DNA from: Desulfogranum japonicum DSM 18378
Lineage (GTDB): Bacteria; Desulfobacterota; Desulfobulbia; Desulfobulbales; Desulfobulbaceae
NCBI RefSeq assembly: GCF_000429945.1
Contig: NZ_AUCV01000035.1
Span: 1-64,000, forward strand
Reading direction: 5' to 3'
DNA length: 64,000 bases
Part shown: positions 1 through 7,615 of the stretch, piece after piece
Layout of the letters: each line of letters opens with the position of its first letter
How positions within the stretch are numbered: position 1 is the first letter of the stretch
Position numbers and translations under genes: made by a program
Notes under the pieces: model-generated
The model's database searches: none
Seen by the model: only the letters and a program-made list of their open reading frames with translations
Told to the model about the DNA's origin: nothing

Positions 1-98
1 AGCAAGGGTGGTATGTCATCACGAGATTTGAAATCAATTTTGACTTCAGCGATAGGAGTTTCACCTATTCTTAATTGAGGATGTTTTGTTTGTCTCAT
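1..98 (-). pseudogene. Transposase, N-terminal part (cut by window edge)
   Basis: Reverse-strand frame beginning at the ATG whose complement is 96-98 and running off the left edge. The 32 visible residues include IGETPIAEVKIDF followed by KSRDDIPPL, which resembles the start of ISNCY-type transposases (a conserved basic/acidic stretch before DIPxLL). Only the start is visible, so family and intactness cannot be judged. Its 5' flank (99-303) has no other gene and probably contains the left end of the insertion sequence, because the neighbouring methyltransferase gene is interrupted at about 304-318. Family assignment is from memory of the motif. Confidence 0.5.
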
Positions 99-303
99 GC
101 TATGATTCAGATTGAAGATTTTGGTACACAGCCTGCTTTTTGGCGCAGACAATCGAAATGAATTCCACACAAATTCCATATTTTCGGCATGTTAACGTAG
201 TCCGTCGGCATTTGTCAAAATGAATATAGCTTGTAATACAAAAATCTTCGCCTACTCACATATGAGTTATTTGGCTGTATTTACTGTGTAAATTGGTTTT
301 CGG

Positions 304-450
304 TCAGGCACTACTTAAGAGTTCAAAAAGGCCAAGCTCAAAAGCGGCTTTAAAGGCTTGATGTGCTCTGAAGCCATTCAGGATATTTTCAAGTTGTGCT
401 GCTTTTTTTGGCAGACTAAGGTTGTGAAGAAGTGGGTGAAGGGGCATCAT
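304..450 (-). pseudogene. Truncated SAM-dependent methyltransferase (dimerisation domain only)
   Basis: A 48-residue frame starts at ATG 450 and stops at TGA 304-306. It carries the pattern LNGFRAHQAFKAAFELGLFE, typical of the N-terminal dimerisation helices of plant/bacterial O-methyltransferases (acetylserotonin-methyltransferase-like, normally about 330-370 aa). The SAM-binding domain is missing. The frame breaks just where the insertion sequence at the left edge would end, so it is read as a gene cut by that element. It lies 66 bp downstream of the substrate-binding protein in the same direction, so it was probably the last gene of the transporter operon. GAGGAAG upstream may be its ribosome site. 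Confidence 0.6.
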
Positions 451-516
451 AATAGGGTCTTCCTCTCTCTGTATAGAGTTAAAATATCATTGATATATCG
501 GCTAAACGTATCAGCA

Positions 517-1557
517 TCATTTTTTCACGTTGATGAATGCATTGTATTCAGTGTCACTCAATTCATAATCAAAGAATGTCTTAAAGAAATATTTGGTTTC
601 CTTTTTCATATCAATGTCAACCATGAGCTTGGGGTAGAGTGTTTTTGTCAGCCAGAGAAAACCCAAGGGCGCTTCTGGCGACGGCCTGTTCCACCAGAAG
701 GCCCCGATGGGAAATTCATAGACACGTTTATTTTTTACAGCTTTAATGTCAGTAAGTTGCGGGTTGTTCAGGATATCTTGCACTCTGTTCTTTTTGCCTC
801 TGAGCCGACTGACGACAATGACATCAGGGTCCCATTGCAAGACTTTTTCCAGGGTAGTCTCACGCGCCTGGTCAAGTTCTTCCGCAACATTTACAGCCCC
901 GGTCAGATTCAACAGGTCCTGGGTCCACCAGGTTCTTCCTTCAGTATGTAAAAAGTCAGACCCTGCATAGTAGACTCTGAGTCGTTTATCGGGATGGATT
1001 ACCTGAACGCGTTTGTGTATCAGTGCAAGTTTTTCATCCCAATAGTCTACAAGAGCTTTGGCTCTGTCCTGTTTGCCGAGAATTTTTCCTGTCCGGAGAA
1101 ATTCTTCTTTCATGACATCAATCCGCGCTTTGCCTATGAACATCGTGACCAGTGGGAACCTCATGTCCTCAATGTGTTTATTGCCCTTCCTGGATATGAT
1201 GCCTGCAAAAACTACTTCAGGTTCAAGGGCGAAAATTTTTTCTATATTAATATTGTCGAAGGAGCCTGCATCAGGAATTGTAGCGAGTTGTGGCCGCATT
1301 TTTAAAAGTTGGGGGAATCGTTTCATGGAGGGTTGTCCGACGATTTTACCCTCAGCTCCAAGAACCACCATTTGGTGGGTAACGCCTCCGTAACAGGTGA
1401 TTAGGATCTTATTTACCTTTCCTGGGACGCTTACCGACCTGTTGGCGGCATCCCGAACAGTAAGGGGACCAGATGCCAATGCAAATACAGGTACAAGAAA
1501 AAGCAATGCTGATACCAGGCATATGAAAATGTTTTGTTGGCTTGTCTTATGATACAT
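517..1557 (-). CDS. Periplasmic metal-chelate/corrinoid binding protein of FecCD-type ABC transporter
   Basis: 346 aa from the ATG at 1557, chosen because GGAG lies 6 nt upstream and the next residues form a signal peptide (hydrophobic core FICLVSALLFLVPVFALA). An upstream in-frame ATG would overlap the ATPase gene by 86 nt. The mature protein has the class III binding-protein (TroA/BtuF/FepB superfamily) pattern: two lobes, a VVFAG strand after LEPE, WDPDVIVV in the second lobe and a long linking helix. It should capture a ferric siderophore, cobalamin, haem or similar chelate and pass it to the permease encoded upstream. The ligand cannot be told from sequence. The gene overlaps the ATPase gene end by 11 nt. 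Confidence 0.8.
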   Translation of the reverse strand: MYHKTSQQNIFICLVSALLFLVPVFALASGPLTVRDAANRSVSVPGKVNKILITCYGGVTHQMVVLGAEGKIVGQPSMKRFPQLLKMRPQLATIPDAGSFDNINIEKIFALEPEVVFAGIISRKGNKHIEDMRFPLVTMFIGKARIDVMKEEFLRTGKILGKQDRAKALVDYWDEKLALIHKRVQVIHPDKRLRVYYAGSDFLHTEGRTWWTQDLLNLTGAVNVAEELDQARETTLEKVLQWDPDVIVVSRLRGKKNRVQDILNNPQLTDIKAVKNKRVYEFPIGAFWWNRPSPEAPLGFLWLTKTLYPKLMVDIDMKKETKYFFKTFFDYELSDTEYNAFINVKK

Positions 1558-2386
1558 AGGATACTCCGTGCTGCATGCGTGCATATGATGATAAGGGGAC
1601 TTTAGCGGCTGGAACGCATACTTTGACTGCATTTTTGCTGTCTTTTATATATGCGGTCGCTATGTGGATTGGTATATCGTAGAGGTTGTTCAATACCGTC
1701 TCCGTAGCAGTATGTTCGGGAGTTCCTGAACCTATAATTTTTCCTTTTTTTATAAGAATAACCTTGGTGGCATATTGAAAAGCATGGTCAGGATAATGAG
1801 AGGCCATAATTACTCCGAGACCACCTTCAGCCAAGGCTTTGATCTGTTGCAGGACAAGGACCTGGTTCCCGAAGTCCAGGTTGTTGGTTGGTTCATCCAT
1901 AATGAGAAATTTAGGATTCTGCGCCAGGGACCTGGCAATCAATATGAGTTGCCGTTGCCCACCACTCAGCTCCTGATACAATGCATCTTTCAAGTGAGAG
2001 ATACAGAGCTTTTCCATAGCTTGTTCCGCCAGGTAAATGTCTTTTGCAGAAGGGGTTGCATATCGACGAAGATGCGCTGTCCTTCCCATGACAACCATGC
2101 TGATGGCTGTGAATTGAAAAGTAGGTATATGACTCTGCGGGATATAGCCGATGGTTTGCGCAATTTTGGTACGTGGCCACGAGGAAATATTTTGGCCGTT
2201 GCATAGAACTTGCCCTTTGGTCAGTGGGAGTAATCCAAGAATACTTTTGAATAATGTTGATTTCCCGCTACCGTTTGGGCCGAGAAGACACACAATTTCT
2301 CCACTTCCAAGGGAGAGAGACGCACCGTGTAATGCCTTTGTATTTCCATAACGGATCTGCGCCTCCTTGACTTCGAGGATCATCAT
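1547..2386 (-). CDS. ABC transporter ATPase, FecE/BtuD type
   Basis: 279 aa cytoplasmic ATPase powering the FecCD-type importer. Walker A GPNGSGKST at about 36-44, signature LSGGQ at 140-144 and Walker B LIMDEP at 161-166, followed by the usual switch histidine (ASHYPDH). The order permease, ATPase, binding protein and the one-base stop/start sharing at 2386-2388 indicate one translationally coupled operon read leftwards. The last 40 residues, after the usual family end, are a poorly conserved tail. Confidence 0.88.
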   Translation of the reverse strand: MMILEVKEAQIRYGNTKALHGASLSLGSGEIVCLLGPNGSGKSTLFKSILGLLPLTKGQVLCNGQNISSWPRTKIAQTIGYIPQSHIPTFQFTAISMVVMGRTAHLRRYATPSAKDIYLAEQAMEKLCISHLKDALYQELSGGQRQLILIARSLAQNPKFLIMDEPTNNLDFGNQVLVLQQIKALAEGGLGVIMASHYPDHAFQYATKVILIKKGKIIGSGTPEHTATETVLNNLYDIPIHIATAYIKDSKNAVKVCVPAAKVPLSSYARMQHGVSYVS

Positions 2387-3435
2387 CAGCCTCCTTTTTG
2401 ACGGCAGAGAAGTAAAAGAAAAAATGGAGCCCCAATTATCGAGGTCAAGACTCCTAGAGGAATTTCAACAGAAGCCGCGCATCGTGCAATATCGTCGACC
2501 AATACCAGATACGATGCTCCGAGAAGAGCGGAAATAGGAAGTAGCGTGGGAAAATCCGGTCCTGCAAGCATTCTTGCGAGATGTGGAATAAGGAGCCCAA
2601 CCCAGCCTACCATTCCGCTGATTGAAACCGAGGCGGATGTCACCAAGGTCGAACTCACAATGGCTACAAAACGGAGTTTCCCCGTCTCTACCCCAAGAGA
2701 CTTGGCTTCGTCTTCACTGAGAGACATCACATTGATCTGCCATCTGGAAATGGACAACATGATCGTGCCAACCAGAATTGGAAACAAGACGATAAAGACA
2801 TCGTGGGATGATGTCGTCGACAGGCTTCCCATAAGCCAGAAAGTAATGGTTGGCAGTTCATCATAAGGATCAGAGAGATATTTCAGTAATGAAGTGCCTG
2901 AAGAAAAAAGGGTCCCAACGATTATCCCCGTTAAAACAAGCGCTAATGCCCTGTCTTTTGGGATTTTTATACTAATTCCATAGGCGAGCATAACAGCCGC
3001 AAGCCCCAATGTGAAGGACATGACCTGAATTCCCACAATGCCAAAAGAAAGAAAAATAGCAAGAGCTGCCCCCGTGCCGGCACCTGAGGATGCGCCAAGG
3101 ATATCCGGAGAGACTAGGGGGTTTTTAAACATGGCCTGGTAGGCTGTCCCTGCCATTGCTAGAGCTGATCCAACAAGTGACGCTCCGAGTATGCGAGGCA
3201 TTCGGACCTTGAAAATGACGGTTTCCATAGAATTGGGCCAATCTTGTTGAATAGGGAAGATTTTTGCTGCGAATATTTTTACTACCTGGGTGATTGAAAT
3301 GTCATAATTTCCAATGCAAAAGGAAGACGTAAAGATTACGAAAAAGATGCTCAAAAAAACAAAAAATACAAAATTTCCTGTAACCCCTTGAATCATCCAT
3401 TGAGGGATATGGATATGTTGCATTTTTAAATCCAT
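2386..3435 (-). CDS. ABC transporter permease, FecCD/BtuC family
   Basis: 349 aa, about 9-10 hydrophobic segments, with the family landmarks RMPRILGASLVGSALAMAG in the second/third helix region, NPLVSPDILGASSGAGTGAA and, near the C-terminus, the coupling-helix region GMVGWVGLLIPHLARMLAGP. This is the inner-membrane channel for a metal chelate. The start at 3435 is preferred over ATG 3540: GGAAG lies 6 nt upstream and the extra 35 residues of the longer frame are polar and unlike the family. An inverted repeat (3517-3527/3569-3579) lies in the leader. First gene of the operon. Confidence 0.87.
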   Translation of the reverse strand: MDLKMQHIHIPQWMIQGVTGNFVFFVFLSIFFVIFTSSFCIGNYDISITQVVKIFAAKIFPIQQDWPNSMETVIFKVRMPRILGASLVGSALAMAGTAYQAMFKNPLVSPDILGASSGAGTGAALAIFLSFGIVGIQVMSFTLGLAAVMLAYGISIKIPKDRALALVLTGIIVGTLFSSGTSLLKYLSDPYDELPTITFWLMGSLSTTSSHDVFIVLFPILVGTIMLSISRWQINVMSLSEDEAKSLGVETGKLRFVAIVSSTLVTSASVSISGMVGWVGLLIPHLARMLAGPDFPTLLPISALLGASYLVLVDDIARCAASVEIPLGVLTSIIGAPFFLLLLCRQKGG

Positions 3436-3516
3436 ATCGTTCTTCCGGAAGGCCACTGTAAGATGCTGCTGAGATGATACATATAGATAACTGTAAAAAG
3501 ATCGTTGTTCAAATTG

Positions 3517-3579
3517 CGAATAACGCTGGGCGATACCCACGTACTTCTTGGTAGATTACTTGTTGCAAAGCGTTATTCG
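3517..3579. repeat. Inverted repeat in leader of FecCD-type operon
   Basis: CGAATAACGCT at 3517-3527 is repeated exactly in inverted form (AGCGTTATTCG) at 3569-3579, with a 41-bp spacer. It lies 80-145 bp upstream of the permease start. It could be a transcriptional operator, a leader hairpin or the remnant end of a mobile element. No function can be assigned. Confidence 0.4.
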
Positions 3580-3697
3580 TGAAAGGGATAACGAGAGGCA
3601 AAAAATAATCAGCGCATATACAAATTTTTTATGGCTGATTTTACTATTCAAAACTGACAATTTGATTCTCTTTATTGAAAAATATCGAAATTTGCAA

Positions 3698-3719
3698 GGC
3701 CAAATTTTTTAATTTGGCC
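3698..3719. terminator. 22-bp palindrome, possible terminator or operator
   Basis: GGCCAAAT, a 6-base A/T loop, then ATTTGGCC: an 8-bp perfect arm palindrome between the ABC operon and the resolvase gene. There is no clear run of T after it on either strand, so it may equally be a protein-binding site. Confidence 0.3.
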
Positions 3720-3846
3720 AGTATGTGATGGGGGGTAAAGCCCAATGGAACAGGTATGCAAAACTTTACATAATCGTTCTATTAGACTTCCCCCCTGTTT
3801 CTGTTCAAATGTCCCCGCTACATCAATTAATTTCAGTTTAATTATT

Positions 3847-3962
3847 TGTCGCAATAAACGACCGTTTTTCGAGACATGTCAAATTTTATCGAAAAATGTA
3901 TCAAAAACCCGTCTCGTTTATTTAATCCTAGATTTGTTCCATAAAATACGTTTAATGAGACA
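3847..3962. promoter_or_regulatory. res-like resolvase recombination/operator region
   Basis: Just upstream of the resolvase gene are several copies of a half-site TGTCnCnAwwAAACG. One pair forms a 30-bp inverted site at 3847-3876 (TGTCGCAATAAACGA facing TGTCTCGAAAAACGG). A second wide pair runs from CGTCTCGTTTATT (3910) to TGTCTCATTAAACG, inverted, ending at 3962. A further TGTC half-site starts at 3877. Multiple dyad subsites beginning TGTC next to a serine resolvase are the layout of Tn3-type res sites, where the resolvase recombines and represses its own promoter. Confidence 0.6.
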
Positions 3963-3975
3963 AGGAGGAAATTTT

Positions 3976-4545
3976 ATGGGAACAGTCTTTGGATATGCTC
4001 GTGTGAGCACGAAAGATCAAAATTCTGATTCACAGGAAGAAGCTCTCAGACGAGCCGGTTGTGCACGGATATATAGAGACATTGCAAGTGGAGCTTTATC
4101 AGAACGGTCAGGTTTGAAACAGTGCCTCGATGATCTCTCAGAAGGTGATACTCTTATAGTGTGGAAGTTGGATCGTTTAGGACGATCCCTGCCACACCTT
4201 GTTCAAGTCGTGACTTTATTGGCAGAGAAAGGAGTTGGCTTCAAGTCCCTGACAGAGGGGGTAGTTGACACTACTAATCCTGCTTGTGAACTAATTTTTT
4301 CGATTTTTGCAGTATTGGCTCAATTTGAGCGAGGGTTGATTCTGGAAAGAACTCATGCTGGTCTTGCTGCAGCCAGAGAGAAAGGGAGAATTGGGGGCCG
4401 CCCATCTTTATCCAAATATGATCGAAAAGTTCAACTCTCTCATGAGATGACAGAAAAGGGGATGAAGATTAAAGATATTTGCCTAGCCTTGGGGATCAGC
4501 CGATCCACCTATTATCGATATTTGAAGCTGAACGAGCCAATTTAA
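3976..4545 (+). CDS. Serine recombinase / Tn3-type resolvase
   Basis: 189 aa from the ATG at 3976, preceded at 8 nt by AAGGAGG; the longer frame from 3745 would run through the res-like sites. Catalytic domain: nucleophile Ser11 in YARVSTKDQN, then WKLDRLGRS (63-71) and the helix region AVLAQFERGLILERT. A short C-terminal helix-turn-helix (KDICLALGISRSTYYRYL) binds the half-sites upstream. The length is normal for a resolvase/invertase. No transposase is visible beside it, so it is a remnant of a transposon or plasmid element or a solitary resolvase. It faces the truncated nitroreductase gene. Confidence 0.88.
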   Translation: MGTVFGYARVSTKDQNSDSQEEALRRAGCARIYRDIASGALSERSGLKQCLDDLSEGDTLIVWKLDRLGRSLPHLVQVVTLLAEKGVGFKSLTEGVVDTTNPACELIFSIFAVLAQFERGLILERTHAGLAAAREKGRIGGRPSLSKYDRKVQLSHEMTEKGMKIKDICLALGISRSTYYRYLKLNEPI

Positions 4546-4566
4546 AAAAGTTGGCACTTATCGCAG

Positions 4567-4896
4567 CTACCCGGTCACTGGGCCAAGCAGCATATTTTCC
4601 ATAGATGCGGAGCAATCCTGAGGCCAGTAGCCATTAAATTTTTCCTTTGTTAAATCGCCGCAGACCAAAATTGCCAGCGGTGCAGTTCTCACCATGTTCA
4701 CATAGGGATGTGCTGTTGCCATCTTCTCTTTTTGGCTCTCATCAGTTATGACGATAAACTGCCAAGGTTGTTGATTACCGGCACTTGGTGCCATCATTGC
4801 TGCAGCGAGTATTTTCTCAACAAGCTCATCAGGCACATCCTGGTTCTTGTATTTTCGGATACTCCTTCTTGTATGCAGTGCTTCAAAGATATCCAT
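4567..4896 (-). pseudogene. Nitroreductase-family protein, 3'-truncated
   Basis: 109 residues starting MDIFEALHTRRSIRKYKN, with the FMN-binding arginines, AAMMAPSAGNQQPWQFIVI and YWPQDCSASMENMLL. Family members (FMN-dependent NAD(P)H nitroreductases) run to about 165-185 aa; the second FMN-binding half (normally GLGAVWxG onward) is missing and the frame ends in GPVTG. The break is at about 4580, next to the resolvase gene, so a mobile element or deletion probably removed the 3' part. The start at 4896 is chosen because family members begin there; GGAGG lies 13 nt upstream. A longer start at 4935 is possible. Confidence 0.7.
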
Positions 4897-5008
4897 AACA
4901 GTCTCTATTCCCTCCAACGGAGCTAAATAGTACATGAAACCATCCAGGCTCGATGGCCTGTTTGATCATAAAAGTGATGCAATCAGCAGGTCACCCTGTG
5001 CTATCTGG

Positions 5009-5572
5009 TCATTTTTTGCCAACTGAAAAAGCATCTCCGGCAACGTTGCCCACACTGTAATATTTTCGATTATCAGGCGCAAATGCCAGTGGACTGAGCT
5101 TTTTCATATCCGGCTGCCCGTTTTCACCGAGGATCTGCTCCTCAGCTTTTACATCCACCACTTCACCGATAAACATGGTGTGCAGTCCGAGCTCAATGGT
5201 TTCTATCAGCTTGCATTCCACCACAAAAGGAATCTCTGCCGCATAAGGTGCGTCCACCAGATCGCTTTTAACAGCTGTCCAACCTACCTCGACAAATTTG
5301 TCTACTTTGCTTCCGGTGGCAATACCCATGTAATCTGCCTCTTTCACCTGTGAGTCAGATGGTACGCCTAAGGTAAAAGCCTTACGGGCAACGATGGCCC
5401 TGTGTGAGTAGGTTGCCGCCCGTAGTGAAACATTGACGCAGACCGGTTTAGAGCAACAGATCCCTCCCCAGGCTGCGCACATCAAATTCGCTTTATCGTG
5501 CTCATCGTAGGTGCCAACCAAAAGTACGGGGGTGGGATAAAGCAGAGTCTTTGACCCGAGTGAAATTTTCAT
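5009..5572 (-). CDS. Flavoredoxin / flavin reductase-like FMN-binding protein
   Basis: 187 aa from the ATG at 5572, with GGAGG 5 nt before it; the longer frame from 5644 overlaps the preceding gene. The protein has the flavin reductase-like split-barrel pattern: MKISLGSKTLLYPTPVLLVG, then ANLMCAAWGGICCSKPVCV, then VVECKLIETIELGLHTMFIG. In sulfate reducers such proteins (flavoredoxins) carry FMN and act in electron transfer or as NAD(P)H:flavin reductases. It starts 41 nt inside the end of the Old Yellow Enzyme gene and is probably co-transcribed with it, so it may be its redox partner. Confidence 0.82.
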   Translation of the reverse strand: MKISLGSKTLLYPTPVLLVGTYDEHDKANLMCAAWGGICCSKPVCVNVSLRAATYSHRAIVARKAFTLGVPSDSQVKEADYMGIATGSKVDKFVEVGWTAVKSDLVDAPYAAEIPFVVECKLIETIELGLHTMFIGEVVDVKAEEQILGENGQPDMKKLSPLAFAPDNRKYYSVGNVAGDAFSVGKK

Positions 5573-5612
5573 CAATTCCTCCATTTTAAGTGATATGGGT
5601 ATTTTCTGCCCT

Positions 5613-6707
5613 TTACAGGGTATAGCGTTCAAGCCAGTGTGCATAAGGTGCTGGCAGTACCCATGATGGCTTATTTACATCTAAAGTTTTAGCTGCATGG
5701 TAAGTCCAATGGGGATTTTCCAGATGTGCACGACCAATCATGACCAAATCGAGCTGCCCGTTGTGGATGGCTTCTTCAGCTAAATCCGGCCTTCCAAAGC
5801 CCCATGCTGAAGCGACAGGTAGTCCAGCTTCTTCGCGAACGCGTTTTGCGATGGGAGCCAAAAAGGCCGGTCCCCATGGAATGACGGCTTCAGGAGTTGT
5901 AAATCCCATGCTCACGCTCATGAAATCGAGTCCACCTTGTTTAAATTGCTTGCTTAAGTCTATGGCTTCTGCAAGGGTCTCTTCATCACGCCCATCAAAT
6001 TCGAGCACCCCGAATCGCATAGTAAATGGTAATTTTTCCGGCCATACCTTTCGTACCGCAGCCATTGTTTCGAGCAAAAATCGACCACGTCTGTCTGCAT
6101 CTCCACCGTAAGCGTCAGTTCGTTTATTGGAGTGAACACTGAAAAAACTTTGTGCCAGGTAACCATGGGCAAAATGTAACTCAAGCCACTCATACCCTGC
6201 GTCCAGTGCCCGTTTAGCTGCAGCAACAAAATCTCCTTTCACCCGCTCTATATCTTGGAGACTCATTTCTTTGGGGATTTTCGGCAGGTTCGTTCCAAAA
6301 GCGATTGAGGAGGGAGAAATCGTCTCCCAACCTCGCGGATCTTCCTCTGGAATATGATCATCCCCTTCCCATGGAATATTTGCACTTGCTTTACGTCCTG
6401 CATGAGCGATCTGGATTCCAGGGACAGCTCCAGCCTGTTTTATGGCTTTGGCAATACGGGCATGTTCAACAGCCTGTTTGACATTCCATAAACCAAGACA
6501 GGCAGGAGTAATTCGACCTTCAGGACTGATTGCAGTAGCCTCAACAATAACCAGTCCCGCTCCACCTCGTGCAAGCTCTGTGTAATGGGCGATATGCCAA
6601 TCATTGGGCACACCGTCGTTGGCTGAATACTGGCACATGGGGGGAACCGCGATTCGATTTCGTAATTTTACACCCTTCAATGTATATGGCGTGAATAGTT
6701 GTGACAT
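5613..6707 (-). CDS. NADH:flavin oxidoreductase, Old Yellow Enzyme family (YqjM-like)
   Basis: 364 aa TIM-barrel flavoenzyme. Visible: PPMCQYSANDGVPNDWHIAHY (FMN/substrate region with the Cys typical of thermophilic-like OYEs), QIAHAGRKAS, the catalytic His pair in LELHFAHGYLAQSF, and the FMN phosphate region GFGRPD...MIGRAHLENPHW. It would reduce activated alkenes, quinones or nitro compounds with NAD(P)H. GGAG precedes the ATG. A GACCGGTC operator lies 82-97 bp upstream and the TetR gene lies divergently in order but in the same direction upstream, suggesting induction by electrophiles. Confidence 0.9.
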   Translation of the reverse strand: MSQLFTPYTLKGVKLRNRIAVPPMCQYSANDGVPNDWHIAHYTELARGGAGLVIVEATAISPEGRITPACLGLWNVKQAVEHARIAKAIKQAGAVPGIQIAHAGRKASANIPWEGDDHIPEEDPRGWETISPSSIAFGTNLPKIPKEMSLQDIERVKGDFVAAAKRALDAGYEWLELHFAHGYLAQSFFSVHSNKRTDAYGGDADRRGRFLLETMAAVRKVWPEKLPFTMRFGVLEFDGRDEETLAEAIDLSKQFKQGGLDFMSVSMGFTTPEAVIPWGPAFLAPIAKRVREEAGLPVASAWGFGRPDLAEEAIHNGQLDLVMIGRAHLENPHWTYHAAKTLDVNKPSWVLPAPYAHWLERYTL

Positions 6708-6788
6708 AATAGATACTCCAGATGACTGTAATTAGTCTTCGCCCGGCCCTGTTGAAAAATTCAAATATAATTTTCGACTTTAGTCCTC

Positions 6789-6804
6789 AGTAGACCGGTC
6801 AACT
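6789..6804. promoter_or_regulatory. TetR operator upstream of the Old Yellow Enzyme gene
   Basis: AGTAGACCGGTCAACT is a 16-bp near-perfect palindrome (AGTnGACCGGTCnACT) between the TetR gene and the flavoenzyme gene. The same core, TAGACCGGTC, occurs again at 7423-7432 before the TetR start. Two matching sites in front of regulator and target fit autoregulated TetR control. TTGACC in the site could be the -35 of the flavoenzyme promoter. Confidence 0.65.
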
Positions 6805-6823
6805 AATAATTCTAAAAAAAAGA

Positions 6824-7411
6824 CTACACGGTTCGCAAAATAGTTACAAACAATGTGTCTACGAAGTTTCGTATCGGTTCCGGTGACTTATTAACCTTTG
6901 ACCGTAAAATCGCTCCCTCCCAACCAGCAAGTATGAAATCCGCAACCACATCTGGTTCCAGAGTGACAGGAAACTCTCCGCGTTCTTGAGCTTCCTGCAG
7001 GCAGGAGCCAAAACGCTTTTTCCAGGAAGAAAAAATGGTTGCCAGTCTCTCACGAAAACGCTCGTTCTGATCGGCCAGTTCCTGGCCTAAATTGCCAATA
7101 AGGCATCCCTTTGTGAATTGTTTCTCACTCATATGAGCGAGACTATGCTCGAAATAATTACGAATACGCTCCAGTGGTGGAACTGTGTGATCATTAAAAA
7201 ATGAATCCAGTTTTTCGTCATACTGTGCAGCAAAATTATCAATTACCGCCATCCCGAACTCTTCTTTGTTTCTAAAATAATGATAAAATGAGCCTTTGGG
7301 GACACCGGCCTGGCGCAGTACAGCTTCTATTCCAGTTGCATTAAAACCGTTCACAGATATAAGGTCGGTCCCTACAGCTATAATTTCAGATTTTTTATCA
7401 CTTTTTTTCAT
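6824..7411 (-). CDS. TetR/AcrR family repressor
   Basis: 195 aa. N-terminal helix-turn-helix at about 25-53 (TGIEAVLRQAGVPKGSFYHYF then NKEEF), followed by an all-helical ligand domain with CLIGNLGQELAD, as in the YxaF/AcuR/NemR-like group with a C-terminal TetR_C domain. It probably represses itself and the OYE/flavoredoxin genes through the two GACCGGTC sites and is released by an electrophilic compound. A Cys at about 103 (KGCLIGN) could be a sensing residue; that is inference. Confidence 0.88.
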   Translation of the reverse strand: MKKSDKKSEIIAVGTDLISVNGFNATGIEAVLRQAGVPKGSFYHYFRNKEEFGMAVIDNFAAQYDEKLDSFFNDHTVPPLERIRNYFEHSLAHMSEKQFTKGCLIGNLGQELADQNERFRERLATIFSSWKKRFGSCLQEAQERGEFPVTLEPDVVADFILAGWEGAILRSKVNKSPEPIRNFVDTLFVTILRTV

Positions 7412-7420
7412 GCGTATAAA

Positions 7421-7436
7421 ATTAGACCGGTCGTCT
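7421..7436. promoter_or_regulatory. TetR operator at its own promoter
   Basis: ATTAGACCGGTCGTCT, 10 nt upstream of the TetR start codon, shares the ten-base core TAGACCGGTC with the site at 6791-6800. The position fits negative autoregulation. Confidence 0.6.
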
Positions 7437-7615
7437 CTTGTGTCAATGACAAATTATTGTATTTCATTTTCAAACCCACCTGATGTGGAAGGAGGCTTTC
7501 CTGCGGCTATGACTTTTTACATGTAATTTCAAGAAGTAAAACTAGTAAACCTACAATTTCAAAAAATTGCTCACTCCGTTGAGCTCCTGGAAGAAAAACA
7601 ATATTGCCATATAAT

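Noticed and set aside
358-951. 197-residue forward open frame
   Set aside because: Antisense to the substrate-binding protein gene and the methyltransferase remnant; a typical shadow frame.
3698-3719. Intrinsic terminator with U-run
   Set aside because: The 22-bp palindrome has no T-run on either side, so it is listed only as a possible terminator or operator.
3745-3975. 77-codon N-terminal extension of the resolvase frame
   Set aside because: It crosses the res-like sites; the ATG at 3976 has AAGGAGG and begins exactly where resolvases begin.
4546-4580. Sigma-54 promoter TGGCACTTATCGCAG
   Set aside because: The -12 half is wrong (CGCAG for TTGC) and there is no gene in a suitable position downstream.
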